NCBI GenBank assembly: GCA_024636935.1
Contig: JAGXGC010000025.1
Span: forward strand, 1-46,953
Direction: 5' to 3'
From: Sideroxydans sp.
Lineage (GTDB): Bacteria; Pseudomonadota; Gammaproteobacteria; Burkholderiales; Gallionellaceae
DNA length: 46,953 nucleotides
This document shows, one piece after another, positions 32,590-42,906 of this stretch (positions are counted from its first letter, which is position 1; every line of letters begins with the position of its first letter). Below the pieces are notes generated by a model that worked only from the letters and a program-made list of their open reading frames with translations, ran no database searches and had not been told where the DNA came from. Made by a program: the position numbers and the translations under genes.

Positions 32590-34125
32590 TCAGATCTGCT
32601 TCACCTTGATGTTCAATGTCTGGATGCGATAGGCGATCTGACGCGGCGTCATGTCCAGCAGGCGTGCGGCCTTGGCCTGTACCCAGCCGGCTTGTTCCAG
32701 TGCGGCGATCACGCGTTCGCGTTCGTCAAGATGAGGATCATCCAGATCGACGTTCTGCACCGGGCCGCGGCTGGCGGAGATCTTCTCGTCGATGCCGGTG
32801 AGCAGGATCGCGTCGCGGTCTATGGTGTCGCCCTCGGTCATCACCGAGGCGCGTTCCAGACAGTTCTCCAGTTCGCGCACGTTGCCCGGCCAGTCGTGAT
32901 GCATCAGCACGCGCATCGCGGCCTCGGTCAGTCCCAGCGTACGGCCTTGCTGGTTGCTGACCTTCTCCACCAGGAAGCGGGCGATGTCGGGGATGTCTTC
33001 CATGCGTTCGCGTAGCGGCGGCAGTGTCAGCGGCATCACGTTCAGACGGTAATACAAGTCTTCACGGAAGCGGCCTCGCTCTACTTCGCTTTCCAGATCG
33101 CGGTGCGTTGCCGCCACCACACGTACGTCGACCTTGATGGTCTTGGTGCCACCCACACGTTCCAGTTCGCCTTCCTGCAATACGCGCAGCAACTTGGCTT
33201 GGAACGAGGCAGAGATCTCGCCGATCTCATCGAGGAACACGGTGCCGCCCTCGGCTTGTTCGAAGCGACCTTTGCGTTGCGCGACCGCGCCGGTGAACGA
33301 ACCTTTCTCATGGCCGAACAATTCGCTCTCTAGCAATGTCTCGGGCAGTGCGGCGCAGTTCAATTTCACGAAACTGCCGCGTGCGCGTGGCGAGTTGTAA
33401 TGGATGGCGTTGGCGATCAGTTCTTTACCGGTACCCGTCTCGCCGCGGATCAGCACGGTAGTGTTCCACTTCGCCACCAATCGCACCTGTTCGAAGATGC
33501 GACGCATCGCCTGTGTGTGACCGATGATGTTGTCGAAGCCGTATTGCGCGCGCACGGTGCGACGCAGGCCATCACGCTCTTCAGCCAGTTCTTGTTTCTC
33601 TTGTGCGACTTCCTGTGACAGGCGCACGCTCTGGCCGATCAGGTTGGCGACCATCTCTAGGAAGTGGCGATACTCGTCCAGCTGGTAAGCCATACCCATG
33701 GCCGGCTGCGCAGCCAGTACGCCGACGACTTTCTTGCCGACCCTGATAGGTACACCCACGAATGCGCCTTGCGGGTTGTAGATGCCCATGCGCGACAGGA
33801 AGCGCGGCTCGTCCATGATGCAATCGACCATGATGCTGTTTCCGGTCTTGAGGATGGTGCCCACCACGCCTTCGCCGGGCAGATAGCTGATCTCCTCGGT
33901 GACCGTGTCGGACACGCCGTACACCAGCGACACTTGCAGTTCTCCGGTGGCGGCGTCGATCAGGCTGACCATGCCGCGATCCAGCGCCACACCTTCATGC
34001 AGTGCGTTCAGCACGCCGTCCAGTGTCTGTTTGAAATTGAGCGAGTGCGACAACACTTTGCTCACCTGATACAGCGTCTCCAGTTTGGCGCGCAGCAGAT
34101 CGAGTTCCGAGCGTGGATCAATCAT
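32590..34125 (-). CDS. nifA: NifA, sigma-54-dependent nif activator
   Basis: A 511-residue NifA: GAF domain (about 25-165), AAA+ domain with Walker A GETGTGKE at 228-235, sigma-54 loop GSFTGA at 275-280 (most enhancer proteins have GAFTGA), Walker B TVFLDEIGE near 295-303, and a C-terminal HTH (WVQAKAARLLDMTPRQIAYRI). The cysteine-rich linker that makes some NifA proteins oxygen-sensitive is absent, which fits control by NifL. It overlaps nifL by eight bases. Confidence 0.96.
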   Translation of the reverse strand: MIDPRSELDLLRAKLETLYQVSKVLSHSLNFKQTLDGVLNALHEGVALDRGMVSLIDAATGELQVSLVYGVSDTVTEEISYLPGEGVVGTILKTGNSIMVDCIMDEPRFLSRMGIYNPQGAFVGVPIRVGKKVVGVLAAQPAMGMAYQLDEYRHFLEMVANLIGQSVRLSQEVAQEKQELAEERDGLRRTVRAQYGFDNIIGHTQAMRRIFEQVRLVAKWNTTVLIRGETGTGKELIANAIHYNSPRARGSFVKLNCAALPETLLESELFGHEKGSFTGAVAQRKGRFEQAEGGTVFLDEIGEISASFQAKLLRVLQEGELERVGGTKTIKVDVRVVAATHRDLESEVERGRFREDLYYRLNVMPLTLPPLRERMEDIPDIARFLVEKVSNQQGRTLGLTEAAMRVLMHHDWPGNVRELENCLERASVMTEGDTIDRDAILLTGIDEKISASRGPVQNVDLDDPHLDERERVIAALEQAGWVQAKAARLLDMTPRQIAYRIQTLNIKVKQI

Positions 34126-35662
34126 GGCTACCCCCCTTGGTCAGTGGTAGTTGCACGCGCATGCGGCAGCCGGTGTGATATTCGGGATCGATGTCCAATG
34201 TGCCGCCGTGACGACTGACTACTTCTTGTGCCATGGCAAGTCCGAGTCCGAGGTGCTGTTTGCCAGCACCCTTGGTTGTAAAGAAAGGTTGGAAAACGGT
34301 GTAGCGCAGATCGTCTGCGACGCCGGGGCCGGTGTCTTCTACCGTCACTTCCAAGTGATCGTTGTTCACTTGGCAGCGGACGCGCAATTCACGCGATCCG
34401 CCACGACGTTCGTTCATCGCCTCGATGGCATTGGCGACCAGATGTTTGAACAGATTGGTCAGTTGCGCCGGATGTGCCGCCAGCGTGGCGGACTGTGCGG
34501 CAGGCGACCATTCCACCACGATGCCTGCGCTGAGCAGATTGGCGGTGGCGAGTTTCAATACATCCACCAGCACATCGTTGATGTCAATCAGTTGCATCGT
34601 CTCGTCGTCATGTTCGGGGATGCAGGCGCGCAATGTCTCCAGCGCTTCGCGGCTCTTGTTGATCGCTTCATCCAGTGCACTGGCAGAGATGTCACCCGAA
34701 CTGCTGGGTGCGCTCTGGCTGGACAAGCGACGTTCCAGCATGGAGGTGGCAGCACTCAACATATTGAGCGGACCTTCCAGTTGGAATACCGCACCGGCCA
34801 GCGTCTCGCGCAGCCCTTGTATACGTTCCTGTTCTGCCAGCAGCGCGCGCAAGCTATTGATGCGCAAATCTTCCTGCTGGCGCTTCAGTTCGCTGATGTC
34901 CTGAATGGTGAGCAACAGATAGTGGCGACGGGTGGGTTCGTAGAAGGCGTCGGCACCGACATCCTGCTCTTCGAACCAAGACACCGCGCAGGAGAACCAG
35001 CGTGTTGTTTTCTTGGGTGTCTCGAGTTGCACTTCATGGGCGGGGATGTTGTTGTGCTTCTCATAGGCGCGGCTAAAGGCGTCACCCATCTGCACGCGCA
35101 GCGCAGCGATAAAACGTGCGGCGGGTTCCTTGCCAAAGTCGCCGATCAGCTTCTTGTATTCCTGATTGTCGAGCAGCACTTGTTCCTGCTCATCCAGCAG
35201 CACGATGGCGACCTGTGCCGCATCCACCACGGACTCGATCAACGTCTTCTGGTTCTGCACCTGACGTTCGAGCCGATGCACCTCGGTCACATCGCGCTGC
35301 ATGCCGAGGAAGTGCGTGGTCTCGCCCTGTTCGTTGACCACCGGGGTGATGGTGACATCGGCCAGATAGCGGCTGCCGTCCTTGCGTTTGTTCACCAGCA
35401 ATCCGTTCCACGGACGCTGGCGCTGTATCTGCGCCCACAGGGTTTCGTACACCAGCTTGGGTGTCACGCGGTAAGACAGGATGGATTCGTTGTGACCGAC
35501 GATCTCGTCCTGCCCGTAGCCGGTGATGCGCGAGAACGCACCGTTGGCGTAAAGGATGTTGGCATGCGCATCGGTGATCGAGATCGCCAGTGCGGCTTGT
35601 GCGACCGCCTGCCGGAACAGATGTGTCGGCAGGCTTTCTGGAGGCTGTGTAGGGTCTGACAT
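34118..35662 (-). CDS. nifL: NifL, redox and nitrogen-status anti-activator of NifA
   Basis: A 514-residue NifL. Two PAS domains are at the front (the first with LYANGAFSRITGYGQDEIVGH, the FAD-binding type, and RKDGSRYLADVTITPV), followed by a coiled-coil/H-box region with FQLEGPLNMLSAATSM and a histidine-kinase-type ATP domain ending DTGPGVADD and GLGLAMAQEVVSRHGG. The H-box position has no histidine that I can see. It inhibits NifA when oxidised or when nitrogen is plentiful. It is coupled to nifA by an 8-base overlap and starts at the ATG following a GGAG site. Confidence 0.94.
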   Translation of the reverse strand: MSDPTQPPESLPTHLFRQAVAQAALAISITDAHANILYANGAFSRITGYGQDEIVGHNESILSYRVTPKLVYETLWAQIQRQRPWNGLLVNKRKDGSRYLADVTITPVVNEQGETTHFLGMQRDVTEVHRLERQVQNQKTLIESVVDAAQVAIVLLDEQEQVLLDNQEYKKLIGDFGKEPAARFIAALRVQMGDAFSRAYEKHNNIPAHEVQLETPKKTTRWFSCAVSWFEEQDVGADAFYEPTRRHYLLLTIQDISELKRQQEDLRINSLRALLAEQERIQGLRETLAGAVFQLEGPLNMLSAATSMLERRLSSQSAPSSSGDISASALDEAINKSREALETLRACIPEHDDETMQLIDINDVLVDVLKLATANLLSAGIVVEWSPAAQSATLAAHPAQLTNLFKHLVANAIEAMNERRGGSRELRVRCQVNNDHLEVTVEDTGPGVADDLRYTVFQPFFTTKGAGKQHLGLGLAMAQEVVSRHGGTLDIDPEYHTGCRMRVQLPLTKGGSHD

Positions 35663-35694
35663 GAGGACTCCAATTTAATGACACCCCTCATTCA

Positions 35695-35708
35695 GCAATA
35701 AACATGCC
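35695..35708 (-). promoter_or_regulatory. sigma-54 promoter of nifLA
   Basis: Minus strand reads GGCATGTTTATTGC: GGCAT-N5-TTGC, with one change from consensus. The leader to the nifL start is about 22 bases. The 35754 NifA site is 46 bases upstream, closer than usual. Confidence 0.7.
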
Positions 35709-35753
35709 CGTAAATTTTTGCATTGCACTCAACGCCGCAGGCATTGGGTGAAT

Positions 35754-35769
35754 TGTTGTGTTTGCTACA
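35754..35769. promoter_or_regulatory. NifA upstream activator site between nifL and rnfA
   Basis: TGT-TGTGTTTGCT-ACA, an exact TGT-N10-ACA site. It is about 107 bases upstream of the rnfA -24 element and 46 bases from the nifL one, so it could serve both directions. Confidence 0.8.
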
Positions 35770-35875
35770 TCGGTGCATGAACGAACCTGACAACGACAAG
35801 GGTTTTTTGCACCGCGCTGGTGCGGATATCTCTCAAATGCCTGATTCCGTGCACACCCTTTCGGTGCGCTGTAGT

Positions 35876-35890
35876 TGGCACGGGCCTTGC
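35876..35890 (+). promoter_or_regulatory. sigma-54 promoter of the rnf operon
   Basis: TGGCACGGGCCTTGC, with the full TGGCAC and TTGC elements and correct spacing. The expected start near 35902 puts only about 16 bases before the rnfA ATG, including AGGAG. Confidence 0.92.
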
Positions 35891-35917
35891 AGAGTAGGGC
35901 TCAGGAGAATGAACGCG

Positions 35918-36499
35918 ATGTCTGAAATATTTCTACTGTTATTAGGCACGGCGCTGGTAAACAACGTGGTGCTGGTGAAGTTCCTGGGTCTGTGCCCGTT
36001 CATGGGTGTGTCCAAAAAAATGGACGGTGCACTCGGCATGGGTATGGCGACGACCTTTGTGCTGACCTTCGCCACCGCCGCCAGTTGGATGCTGGAGCAC
36101 TGGCTGTTGCAGCCGCTAGGGATCGGCTATCTGCGCATCCTCGCGTTCATCTTGGTGATCGCTGCCACGGTGCAGTTCACCGAGATGGCGATCCGCAAAC
36201 TCAGCCCGGCTTTGTATCAGGTGCTCGGCATCTATCTGCCGCTGATCACCACCAACTGCGCAGTGCTCGGCGTGGCACTTCTTAATGTGCAGGAGAAGAA
36301 CGGTTTCATGCACAGTCTTTTATATGGCTTCGGTTCAGCACTCGGCTTCACGCTGGTGATGCTGTTGTTCACGGGTCTGCGCGTGCGACTCTCGCTGGCG
36401 CAAGTCCCTGCCGCGTTCGCAGGCGCCCCGATAGGTTTCGTCGTCGCCGGTTTGTTGTCGCTGGCGTTCATGGGTTTTGCCGGTTTGGCTTCTCATTAG
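35918..36499 (+). CDS. rnfA: RnfA, membrane subunit of the Rnf complex
   Basis: A 193-residue integral membrane subunit with six hydrophobic segments. [20 protein letters not shown] and [20 protein letters not shown] at the front and [17 protein letters not shown] in the middle are RnfA/NqrE family sequence. Rnf couples ferredoxin/NADH electron transfer to ion flow and here most likely drives electrons towards ferredoxin or flavodoxin for nitrogenase. The frame is open back to 35723, but the sigma-54 promoter and the AGGAG site at 35903-35907 favour the ATG at 35918 over 35909. Confidence 0.95.
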   Translation: MSEIFLLLLGTALVNNVVLVKFLGLCPFMGVSKKMDGALGMGMATTFVLTFATAASWMLEHWLLQPLGIGYLRILAFILVIAATVQFTEMAIRKLSPALYQVLGIYLPLITTNCAVLGVALLNVQEKNGFMHSLLYGFGSALGFTLVMLLFTGLRVRLSLAQVPAAFAGAPIGFVVAGLLSLAFMGFAGLASH

Positions 36500-36510
36500 G
36501 GAATATAGAG

Positions 36511-37047
36511 ATGTTAGTTGCCGCCATCGTTAGTCTGACTGTCTTAGGCACCGTGCTCGGTCTGTTGCTCGGGTTGGCCGCGCGCTATCTGCGCGTGGAA
36601 GGTAATCCGATTGTCGAAGAGATCGAGCAGATGCTGCCCGGTTCGCAATGCGGCCAATGCGGCTATCCCGGTTGCACTGGTGCCGCGCAGGCGCTGGCCG
36701 ATGGCAGTGCGCCGGTCAACTTATGTCCGCCCGGTGGTGTGGCGCTGGTGCAGGCGCTGGCCGCCAAGCTGGGCGTCGATGCCGATCTGTCTGGTGTGGA
36801 AGACAAAGGCCCGCAGGTCGCCGAAGTGAAAGAAGAGATATGCATCGGCTGTACGCGCTGTTTCAAAGTATGTCCTACCGACGCGATCATGGGCGCGGCA
36901 CAACAGATCCATGTGGTGTTCCGCGAAGCGTGCACTGCGTGCAGTAAATGTGTGGATGTCTGTCCGACCGAGGCGCTTTCACTGCAAGCTGTCCCCGTCA
37001 CCTTGCAGTCCTGGTACTGGAACAGGCCTAAAGAGGCGACGGCATGA
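36511..37047 (+). CDS. rnfB: RnfB, Fe-S subunit of the Rnf complex
   Basis: A 178-residue membrane-anchored Fe-S subunit. One N-terminal helix (AAIVSLTVLGTVLGLLLGLA) is followed by a four-cysteine cluster site GSQCGQCGYPGC...LCPPGG and two [4Fe-4S] motifs CIGCTRCFKVCP and CTACSKCVDVCP. It accepts electrons from or gives them to ferredoxin. The stop overlaps rnfC. Confidence 0.95.
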   Translation: MLVAAIVSLTVLGTVLGLLLGLAARYLRVEGNPIVEEIEQMLPGSQCGQCGYPGCTGAAQALADGSAPVNLCPPGGVALVQALAAKLGVDADLSGVEDKGPQVAEVKEEICIGCTRCFKVCPTDAIMGAAQQIHVVFREACTACSKCVDVCPTEALSLQAVPVTLQSWYWNRPKEATA

Positions 37048-38537
37048 AGCTGTTCGACAGATTCTTCTCCGGCATGCGTGGCGGTGTGCACCCCGAAGGT
37101 CGTAAAGACCTGTCGGCGGCGCGCGGTATCCGTGCAGTGCCGTTGCCACAAAAACTGTTTGTGCCTTTGCAGCAACACATCGGTGCGCCGGCCATACCGG
37201 TGGTCAACGTGGGTGACCGCGTATTGAAAGGTCAGCTCATCGCTGCTGCACAGGGCAATGTATCCGCACCGGTACATGCACCGAGCTCCGGCACCATCGT
37301 CGCGCTGGGCGATCATGTCGCGCCGCATCCGTCCGGCTTGCCGGTACCGACCTTTACCATCGAATGCGACGGGCAGGATGAGTGGGTCGAACTGCAAGCA
37401 TGCGACGATCCTTTCGCTTTGGAATCTGAAGACATCTCCGCACGCGTGTCTGCTGCAGGCATCGTTGGCCTCGGTGGGGCGACTTTCCCTTCCGCGCTGA
37501 AACTCAACCTCAGTCGCGGAGTGCAGACGCTGATCATCAACGGCGGCGAATGCGAGCCCTATCTCACTTGCGATGACCGCATCATGCGCGAACGCGCCAC
37601 CGCCATCGTCGAAGGTATCAGCCTGATCGCGCTGGCGGTCGCAGCCAAAGAAGTGATCGTGGGTATCGAAGACAACAAGCCGGAAGCCATCGATGCGATG
37701 CGCAGCGCGGCACGCGCCTCTTCGATGAAGGTGGTCGCCATGCCCAGCATGTATCCCATGGGTTCCGAGAAGCAGATCATCCAAGTGCTGACCGGACAAG
37801 AGATCCCAGCCGGTGGACGTCCGGCCGACATTGGCGTGCTGGTGCATAACGTCGCCACCGCCTTCGCCGTGCATCAGGCGATCCGTTTCGGCAGACCACT
37901 CATCTCGCGCATCGTCACCGTCAGTGGCGGGGCGATCAAATCGCCAAGTAATGTCGAAGCATTGGTGGGTACGCCGGTGCAAGAGCTGATCGATTTCGCG
38001 GGCGGCTTTTCACAAGCTGCGTCTCGCATGGTGTTGGGTGGCCCGATGATGGGGCAACACATCACCAATGCCGACATCCCAGTGGTAAAGGGCAGCAGCG
38101 GCATCCTCGCACTCACTGCAGATGAGATCGGTCATGACGAAGCTTCACCGTGTATCCGTTGTTCTACTTGCGTGCGTGCGTGTCCGGTTGGTCTGTTGCC
38201 GCTGGAGATGGCGGCGCACATTCGAGGTTCCGATCTTTCCGGTGCGGTCGATCTCGGCCTCAAGGATTGCATCGCTTGCGGTTCCTGCTCTTATGTCTGT
38301 CCTGCACATATCCCCTTGGTGCATTACTTCAACTACGCGAAGGGTGATCTCGCCGCGCAAGAGCGCAGCAAGTTGAAGCAGGAAGCCACCAAGAAACTAG
38401 CCGAAGCGCGCAGCGACCGCATCGCGCGCATCGAACGTGAACGCGCCGAGATGATGGCGAAACGCAAAGCCGCACGCGAAGCGAAAGAGCGCGCAGCAAA
38501 AGAAGCGGCGGCGAAAGCGGCCGAGGAGGCGGTATGA
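37044..38537 (+). CDS. rnfC: RnfC, NADH/FMN- and Fe-S-binding subunit
   Basis: A 497-residue peripheral subunit. The family features are the GGVHPEGRK front, IGLGGATFPSALKL-like flavin/NADH region (VGLGGATFPSALKL), INGGECEPYLTCDDRIMRE, and two [4Fe-4S] motifs CIRCSTCVRACP and CIACGSCSYVCP. The C-terminal ~60 residues are rich in Ala, Lys, Glu and Arg and form a coiled-coil-like tail. The ATG overlaps the rnfB stop. Repeat copy C follows the stop. Confidence 0.95.
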   Translation: MKLFDRFFSGMRGGVHPEGRKDLSAARGIRAVPLPQKLFVPLQQHIGAPAIPVVNVGDRVLKGQLIAAAQGNVSAPVHAPSSGTIVALGDHVAPHPSGLPVPTFTIECDGQDEWVELQACDDPFALESEDISARVSAAGIVGLGGATFPSALKLNLSRGVQTLIINGGECEPYLTCDDRIMRERATAIVEGISLIALAVAAKEVIVGIEDNKPEAIDAMRSAARASSMKVVAMPSMYPMGSEKQIIQVLTGQEIPAGGRPADIGVLVHNVATAFAVHQAIRFGRPLISRIVTVSGGAIKSPSNVEALVGTPVQELIDFAGGFSQAASRMVLGGPMMGQHITNADIPVVKGSSGILALTADEIGHDEASPCIRCSTCVRACPVGLLPLEMAAHIRGSDLSGAVDLGLKDCIACGSCSYVCPAHIPLVHYFNYAKGDLAAQERSKLKQEATKKLAEARSDRIARIERERAEMMAKRKAAREAKERAAKEAAAKAAEEAV

Positions 38538-38558
38538 ACTCAATCAATCTTCAGAGCC

Positions 38559-38682
38559 GTCATTCCGGCGCAGGCCGGAATCCAGCCGGTCAAACCATTT
38601 CCTGCGGAGCAGGACAACTTCAGTATTTGTCCGCTGCGCGGGCTGGTTTTTTCTGCTGGATTCCGGCCTGCGCCGGAATGAC
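38559..38682. repeat. inverted-repeat element, copy C (rnfC-rnfD gap)
   Basis: A 124 bp element with 27-base arms at 38559-38585 and 38656-38682 (GTCATTCCGGCGCAGGCC ... GCGCCGGAATGAC). Same arms as copy B apart from the centre (GCAGG for GAAGG). The inside has GCGGAGCAGG and CCGCTGCGCGG, again able to pair. It almost fills the rnfC-rnfD gap, so it is transcribed inside the operon. Confidence 0.9.
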
Positions 38683-38712
38683 GCGGCTATTGCTTGAGGT
38701 GGGGAATCGAAC

Positions 38713-39780
38713 ATGAACCCCATCGCCCATTCCCCCCACGCCCACGCGCCGAGCTCCATCGGCAAGGTGATGCTCACCGTGATGCTGGCACTCGCACCGG
38801 CGACGGTGTTCGGATTTTGGTTATACGGCTGGCCCGCCATCAATCTGTGGGCGGTGTCGTTGATCGCCGCCATCCTCGGTGAGGCATTCGTCATTCGCAT
38901 TCAGAAGCGTGCAGTGAAACCGGTGCTGATGGATGGCTCCGGCATCCTCGCTGCTTGGTTGTTGGCGTTGTCCCTGCCGCCTTATGCGCCCTGGTGGATC
39001 GCGGTGCTGGGCAGTCTGTTCGCCGTCATCGTCGGCAAGCAGATATTTGGCGGACTGGGGCAGAACGTGTTCAACCCGGCGATGGCAGCTCGTGTGATGT
39101 TGCTCATTTCTTTCCCGCTGGAGATGACAACATGGGGACTGCCTTCGACGCTGACTTCCGCCAACGGTTTGAACTTGATCGAAGGCCTGAAGGTCACCTT
39201 CCTCAGTCAGCCAGTGGACGGTATGGCGAGCGCCTCATTGCTCGGTCATGTGAAGACGGAATTCACACGCGGTATCGGACTGGATCAGGCGCTGGTCGGA
39301 TATTTCGCACCGATGGATGCATTGTCGGGTCTGCGCACCGGCAGTCTGGGTGAGACCGCTGCCTTATTGATCCTGCTCGGCGGACTGTTCCTCATCGCGC
39401 GTCGCATCATCACCTGGCATGCACCGGTCGCCATGCTGCTCGGCGTGGCGGTGCCTGCACTGATCTTTAGCGCCATCGATGGTAACCACTACGCGGGCCC
39501 GATGGTTCATCTGTTGTCCGGTGGTGTGATGCTGGGCGCGTTCTTCATCATCACCGATCCAGTTACTTCGCCCAATACGGCATTGGGTCAATTCATCTTC
39601 GGTCTGGGTTGCGGCCTGCTCACTTGGGTCATCCGTACTTGGGGCGGCTATCCAGAAGGTGTCGCGTTTGCGGTGTTGCTGATGAACGCCGCCACACCGC
39701 TGATCGATCAATACGTGAAGCCACGCATTTACGGACGCGACCGCAATGGTGTAGCACTACCGGCGAAGAAGGGGGCGTGA
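38713..39780 (+). CDS. rnfD: RnfD, membrane flavin subunit
   Basis: A 355-residue membrane subunit with nine or more hydrophobic segments. FNPAMAARVMLLISFPLEMTTW, GLRTGSLGETAALLILLGG and the C-terminal region MLGAFFIITDPVTSPN are typical of RnfD/NqrB. A GGGGA site lies before the ATG. The stop overlaps the rnfG start as TGATG. The attachment threonine for FMN could not be assigned with certainty. Confidence 0.93.
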   Translation: MNPIAHSPHAHAPSSIGKVMLTVMLALAPATVFGFWLYGWPAINLWAVSLIAAILGEAFVIRIQKRAVKPVLMDGSGILAAWLLALSLPPYAPWWIAVLGSLFAVIVGKQIFGGLGQNVFNPAMAARVMLLISFPLEMTTWGLPSTLTSANGLNLIEGLKVTFLSQPVDGMASASLLGHVKTEFTRGIGLDQALVGYFAPMDALSGLRTGSLGETAALLILLGGLFLIARRIITWHAPVAMLLGVAVPALIFSAIDGNHYAGPMVHLLSGGVMLGAFFIITDPVTSPNTALGQFIFGLGCGLLTWVIRTWGGYPEGVAFAVLLMNAATPLIDQYVKPRIYGRDRNGVALPAKKGA

Positions 39781-40400
39781 TGAAGCTCGAAGAATTACGC
39801 ACCAAGCTGGGATATCAAGCATCGCTGCTGGGCAGTGTGGCTTTGCTCACCAGTGCGGCACTGGCCTTCGCTTCGCTGGCCACTGGGCCGGATATCAAGG
39901 CGGCGGAAGAGGCCGACCTTAAGCAATCACTGACACAGGTATTGCCGGGCAGCTACGACAACGAACTGTTGAAAGACACGGTGACTTTGCCGGGTACGGA
40001 TGGCGATGTGCTGGCTTGGCGTGCACGCAACAAAGGCAAGGTGGAAGCGGTGGTGTATCGCGTCACCGGCTATGGCTATTCCGGTGCGGTGGTGTGTGTG
40101 ATGGGCATCTCGCGAGAAGGTAAGTTGCTCGGTGTGCGCGTCATCAAACATGCGGAGACACCCGGCTTGGGCGACAAGATCGAACCGGCCAAGAGCGACT
40201 GGATATTGAACTTCACCGGCAAGTGGCTGGGTGAGCCGCCTATCGATAAATGGGCAGTGAAGAAAGACGGCGGCGTGTTCGATCAGTTCGCCGGTGCGAC
40301 CATCACACCGCGTGCCGTGGTGAAGGCGGTGAAGGAAGGTTTGCAGTTCTTCGAGGCGAACAAGGTGCAACTGTTGGACGAAGCAGGAGGTGAAAAGTGA
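39780..40400 (+). CDS. rnfG: RnfG, flavin subunit
   Basis: A 206-residue subunit with one N-terminal helix (about 12-34) and a periplasmic FMN-binding domain. [19 protein letters not shown] and the covalent flavin motif [14 protein letters not shown] near residue 180 are typical. The frame is open further upstream, but the TGATG junction with rnfD fixes the start. It overlaps rnfE by four bases. Confidence 0.94.
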   Translation: MKLEELRTKLGYQASLLGSVALLTSAALAFASLATGPDIKAAEEADLKQSLTQVLPGSYDNELLKDTVTLPGTDGDVLAWRARNKGKVEAVVYRVTGYGYSGAVVCVMGISREGKLLGVRVIKHAETPGLGDKIEPAKSDWILNFTGKWLGEPPIDKWAVKKDGGVFDQFAGATITPRAVVKAVKEGLQFFEANKVQLLDEAGGEK

Positions 40401-41077
40401 ACGAAAAATACGGTCGCATCACTCGTGAAGGTCTGTGGGACAACAACGTCGTGTTCGCGCAGATGTTGGCGCTCTGCCCGCTGCTCGCCGTGACCAGCAC
40501 CGCCACCAACGGATTGGGCATGGGGCTGGCGAGTACCGCTGTGCTGCTGATGTCCAACATCATCGTGTCCAGCGTGCGCCATCTGATCAGCCCCGAAGTG
40601 CGCATCCCGGTCTACATCGTGTTGATCGCCACATTGGTGACGCTGGTCGATATGAGTCTCAACGCTTGGGCGCATGAACTGTACAAAGTGCTCGGTCTGT
40701 TCATCGCGTTGATCGTGGTGAACTGCGCCATCCTCGGTCGCGCCGAATCGTTCGCTTCCAAGAACACAGTGCCGGATGCCGCGCTGGACGGATTGATGAT
40801 GGGCATGGGTTTTACGTTGGCGCTGGTAGCGCTGGGCGGAGTGCGCGAGATATTGGGCAGCGGCACATTGTTCGCCAACGCGCATCTTTTGCTGGGGCCT
40901 GCATTCGCTTTTCTTGAGATCACCATCGTGCCCGACTACAAAGGTTTTCTGCTGATGATCTTGCCGCCGGGCGGATTCATGGCGTTGGGGTTCCTGTTGG
41001 CTGCGAAGCGGGTGTTCGATCGCCGCCGCGCCGAACGTGCTGAAGCTGTGGCGGCTGCCGCTGCAGTCGCGAACTAG
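40397..41077 (+). CDS. rnfE: RnfE, membrane subunit
   Basis: A 226-residue integral membrane subunit, paralogous to Rnf[34 protein letters not shown] and [17 protein letters not shown] are family sequence. The start overlaps the rnfG stop and has AGGAGG just before it. The C-terminal tail ([18 protein letters not shown]) is charged and alanine-rich. Confidence 0.95.
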   Translation: MNEKYGRITREGLWDNNVVFAQMLALCPLLAVTSTATNGLGMGLASTAVLLMSNIIVSSVRHLISPEVRIPVYIVLIATLVTLVDMSLNAWAHELYKVLGLFIALIVVNCAILGRAESFASKNTVPDAALDGLMMGMGFTLALVALGGVREILGSGTLFANAHLLLGPAFAFLEITIVPDYKGFLLMILPPGGFMALGFLLAAKRVFDRRRAERAEAVAAAAAVAN

Positions 41078-41086
41078 GAGCACGAA

Positions 41087-41368
41087 ATGCAAGTCGGAAT
41101 CGCATATTCAGAAACTGTCAGCCAGCTCTGGTTACGCATAGAAGTGCCTGAGGAGGCCACGGTGCAGATTGCCATCGAGCAGTCCGGCATCCTCAGCAAA
41201 TTCCCGTATATCGACCTGTCGGAATACAAGGTCGGCATATACGGAAAGATGGCCGAGCTGGATGACAAGCTCAAGCCGGGCGACCGAATCGAGATTTATC
41301 GTCCCATCACTGCTGATCCGGCGACCGTACCCCGTCGTGTGTTCGCCAGCGAAGATGACGACGAGTAA
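41087..41368 (+). CDS. rnfH: RnfH family protein
   Basis: A 93-residue ubiquitin-like-fold protein. VGIAYSETVSQLWLRIEVPE, VQIAIEQSGIL and the end VGIYGKMAELDDKLKPGDRIEIYRPI are typical of RnfH. Its role is not known, but it is often coded last in rnf operons of diazotrophs. It starts nine bases after rnfE. Confidence 0.92.
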   Translation: MQVGIAYSETVSQLWLRIEVPEEATVQIAIEQSGILSKFPYIDLSEYKVGIYGKMAELDDKLKPGDRIEIYRPITADPATVPRRVFASEDDDE

Positions 41369-41407
41369 TAACTTTTTTTCTTTAACCAACCATCAGGAAA
41401 CATAACC

Positions 41408-42848
<1,441 letters not shown>

Positions 42849-42856
42849 TCCAATAC

Positions 42857-42871
42857 TGGCACGCTATTCGC
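42857..42871 (+). promoter_or_regulatory. sigma-54-like promoter before the Anbu operon
   Basis: TGGCACGCTATTCGC has the full TGGCAC element and correct spacing, but TCGC in place of TTGC. The expected start is about 24 bases before the ATP-grasp gene. No TGT-N10-ACA site was found just upstream, so another enhancer protein would be needed. Confidence 0.5.
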
Positions 42872-42906
42872 TTAATGCTTTGTAAGAAAACCGACAGAAC
42901 AAAGCT

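Noticed and set aside
34151..35659. Long open frame (502 codons) antisense to nifL
   Set aside because: Composition is typical of a codon-bias shadow; nifL on the other strand has clear domains.
35723..35917. N-terminal extension of rnfA (open frame from 35723)
   Set aside because: It would place the sigma-54 promoter and NifA site inside the gene; the AGGAG site and normal RnfA length favour 35918.
36663..37982. 439-codon frame antisense to rnfB and rnfC
   Set aside because: It is a shadow of well-supported Rnf genes, with no family features.
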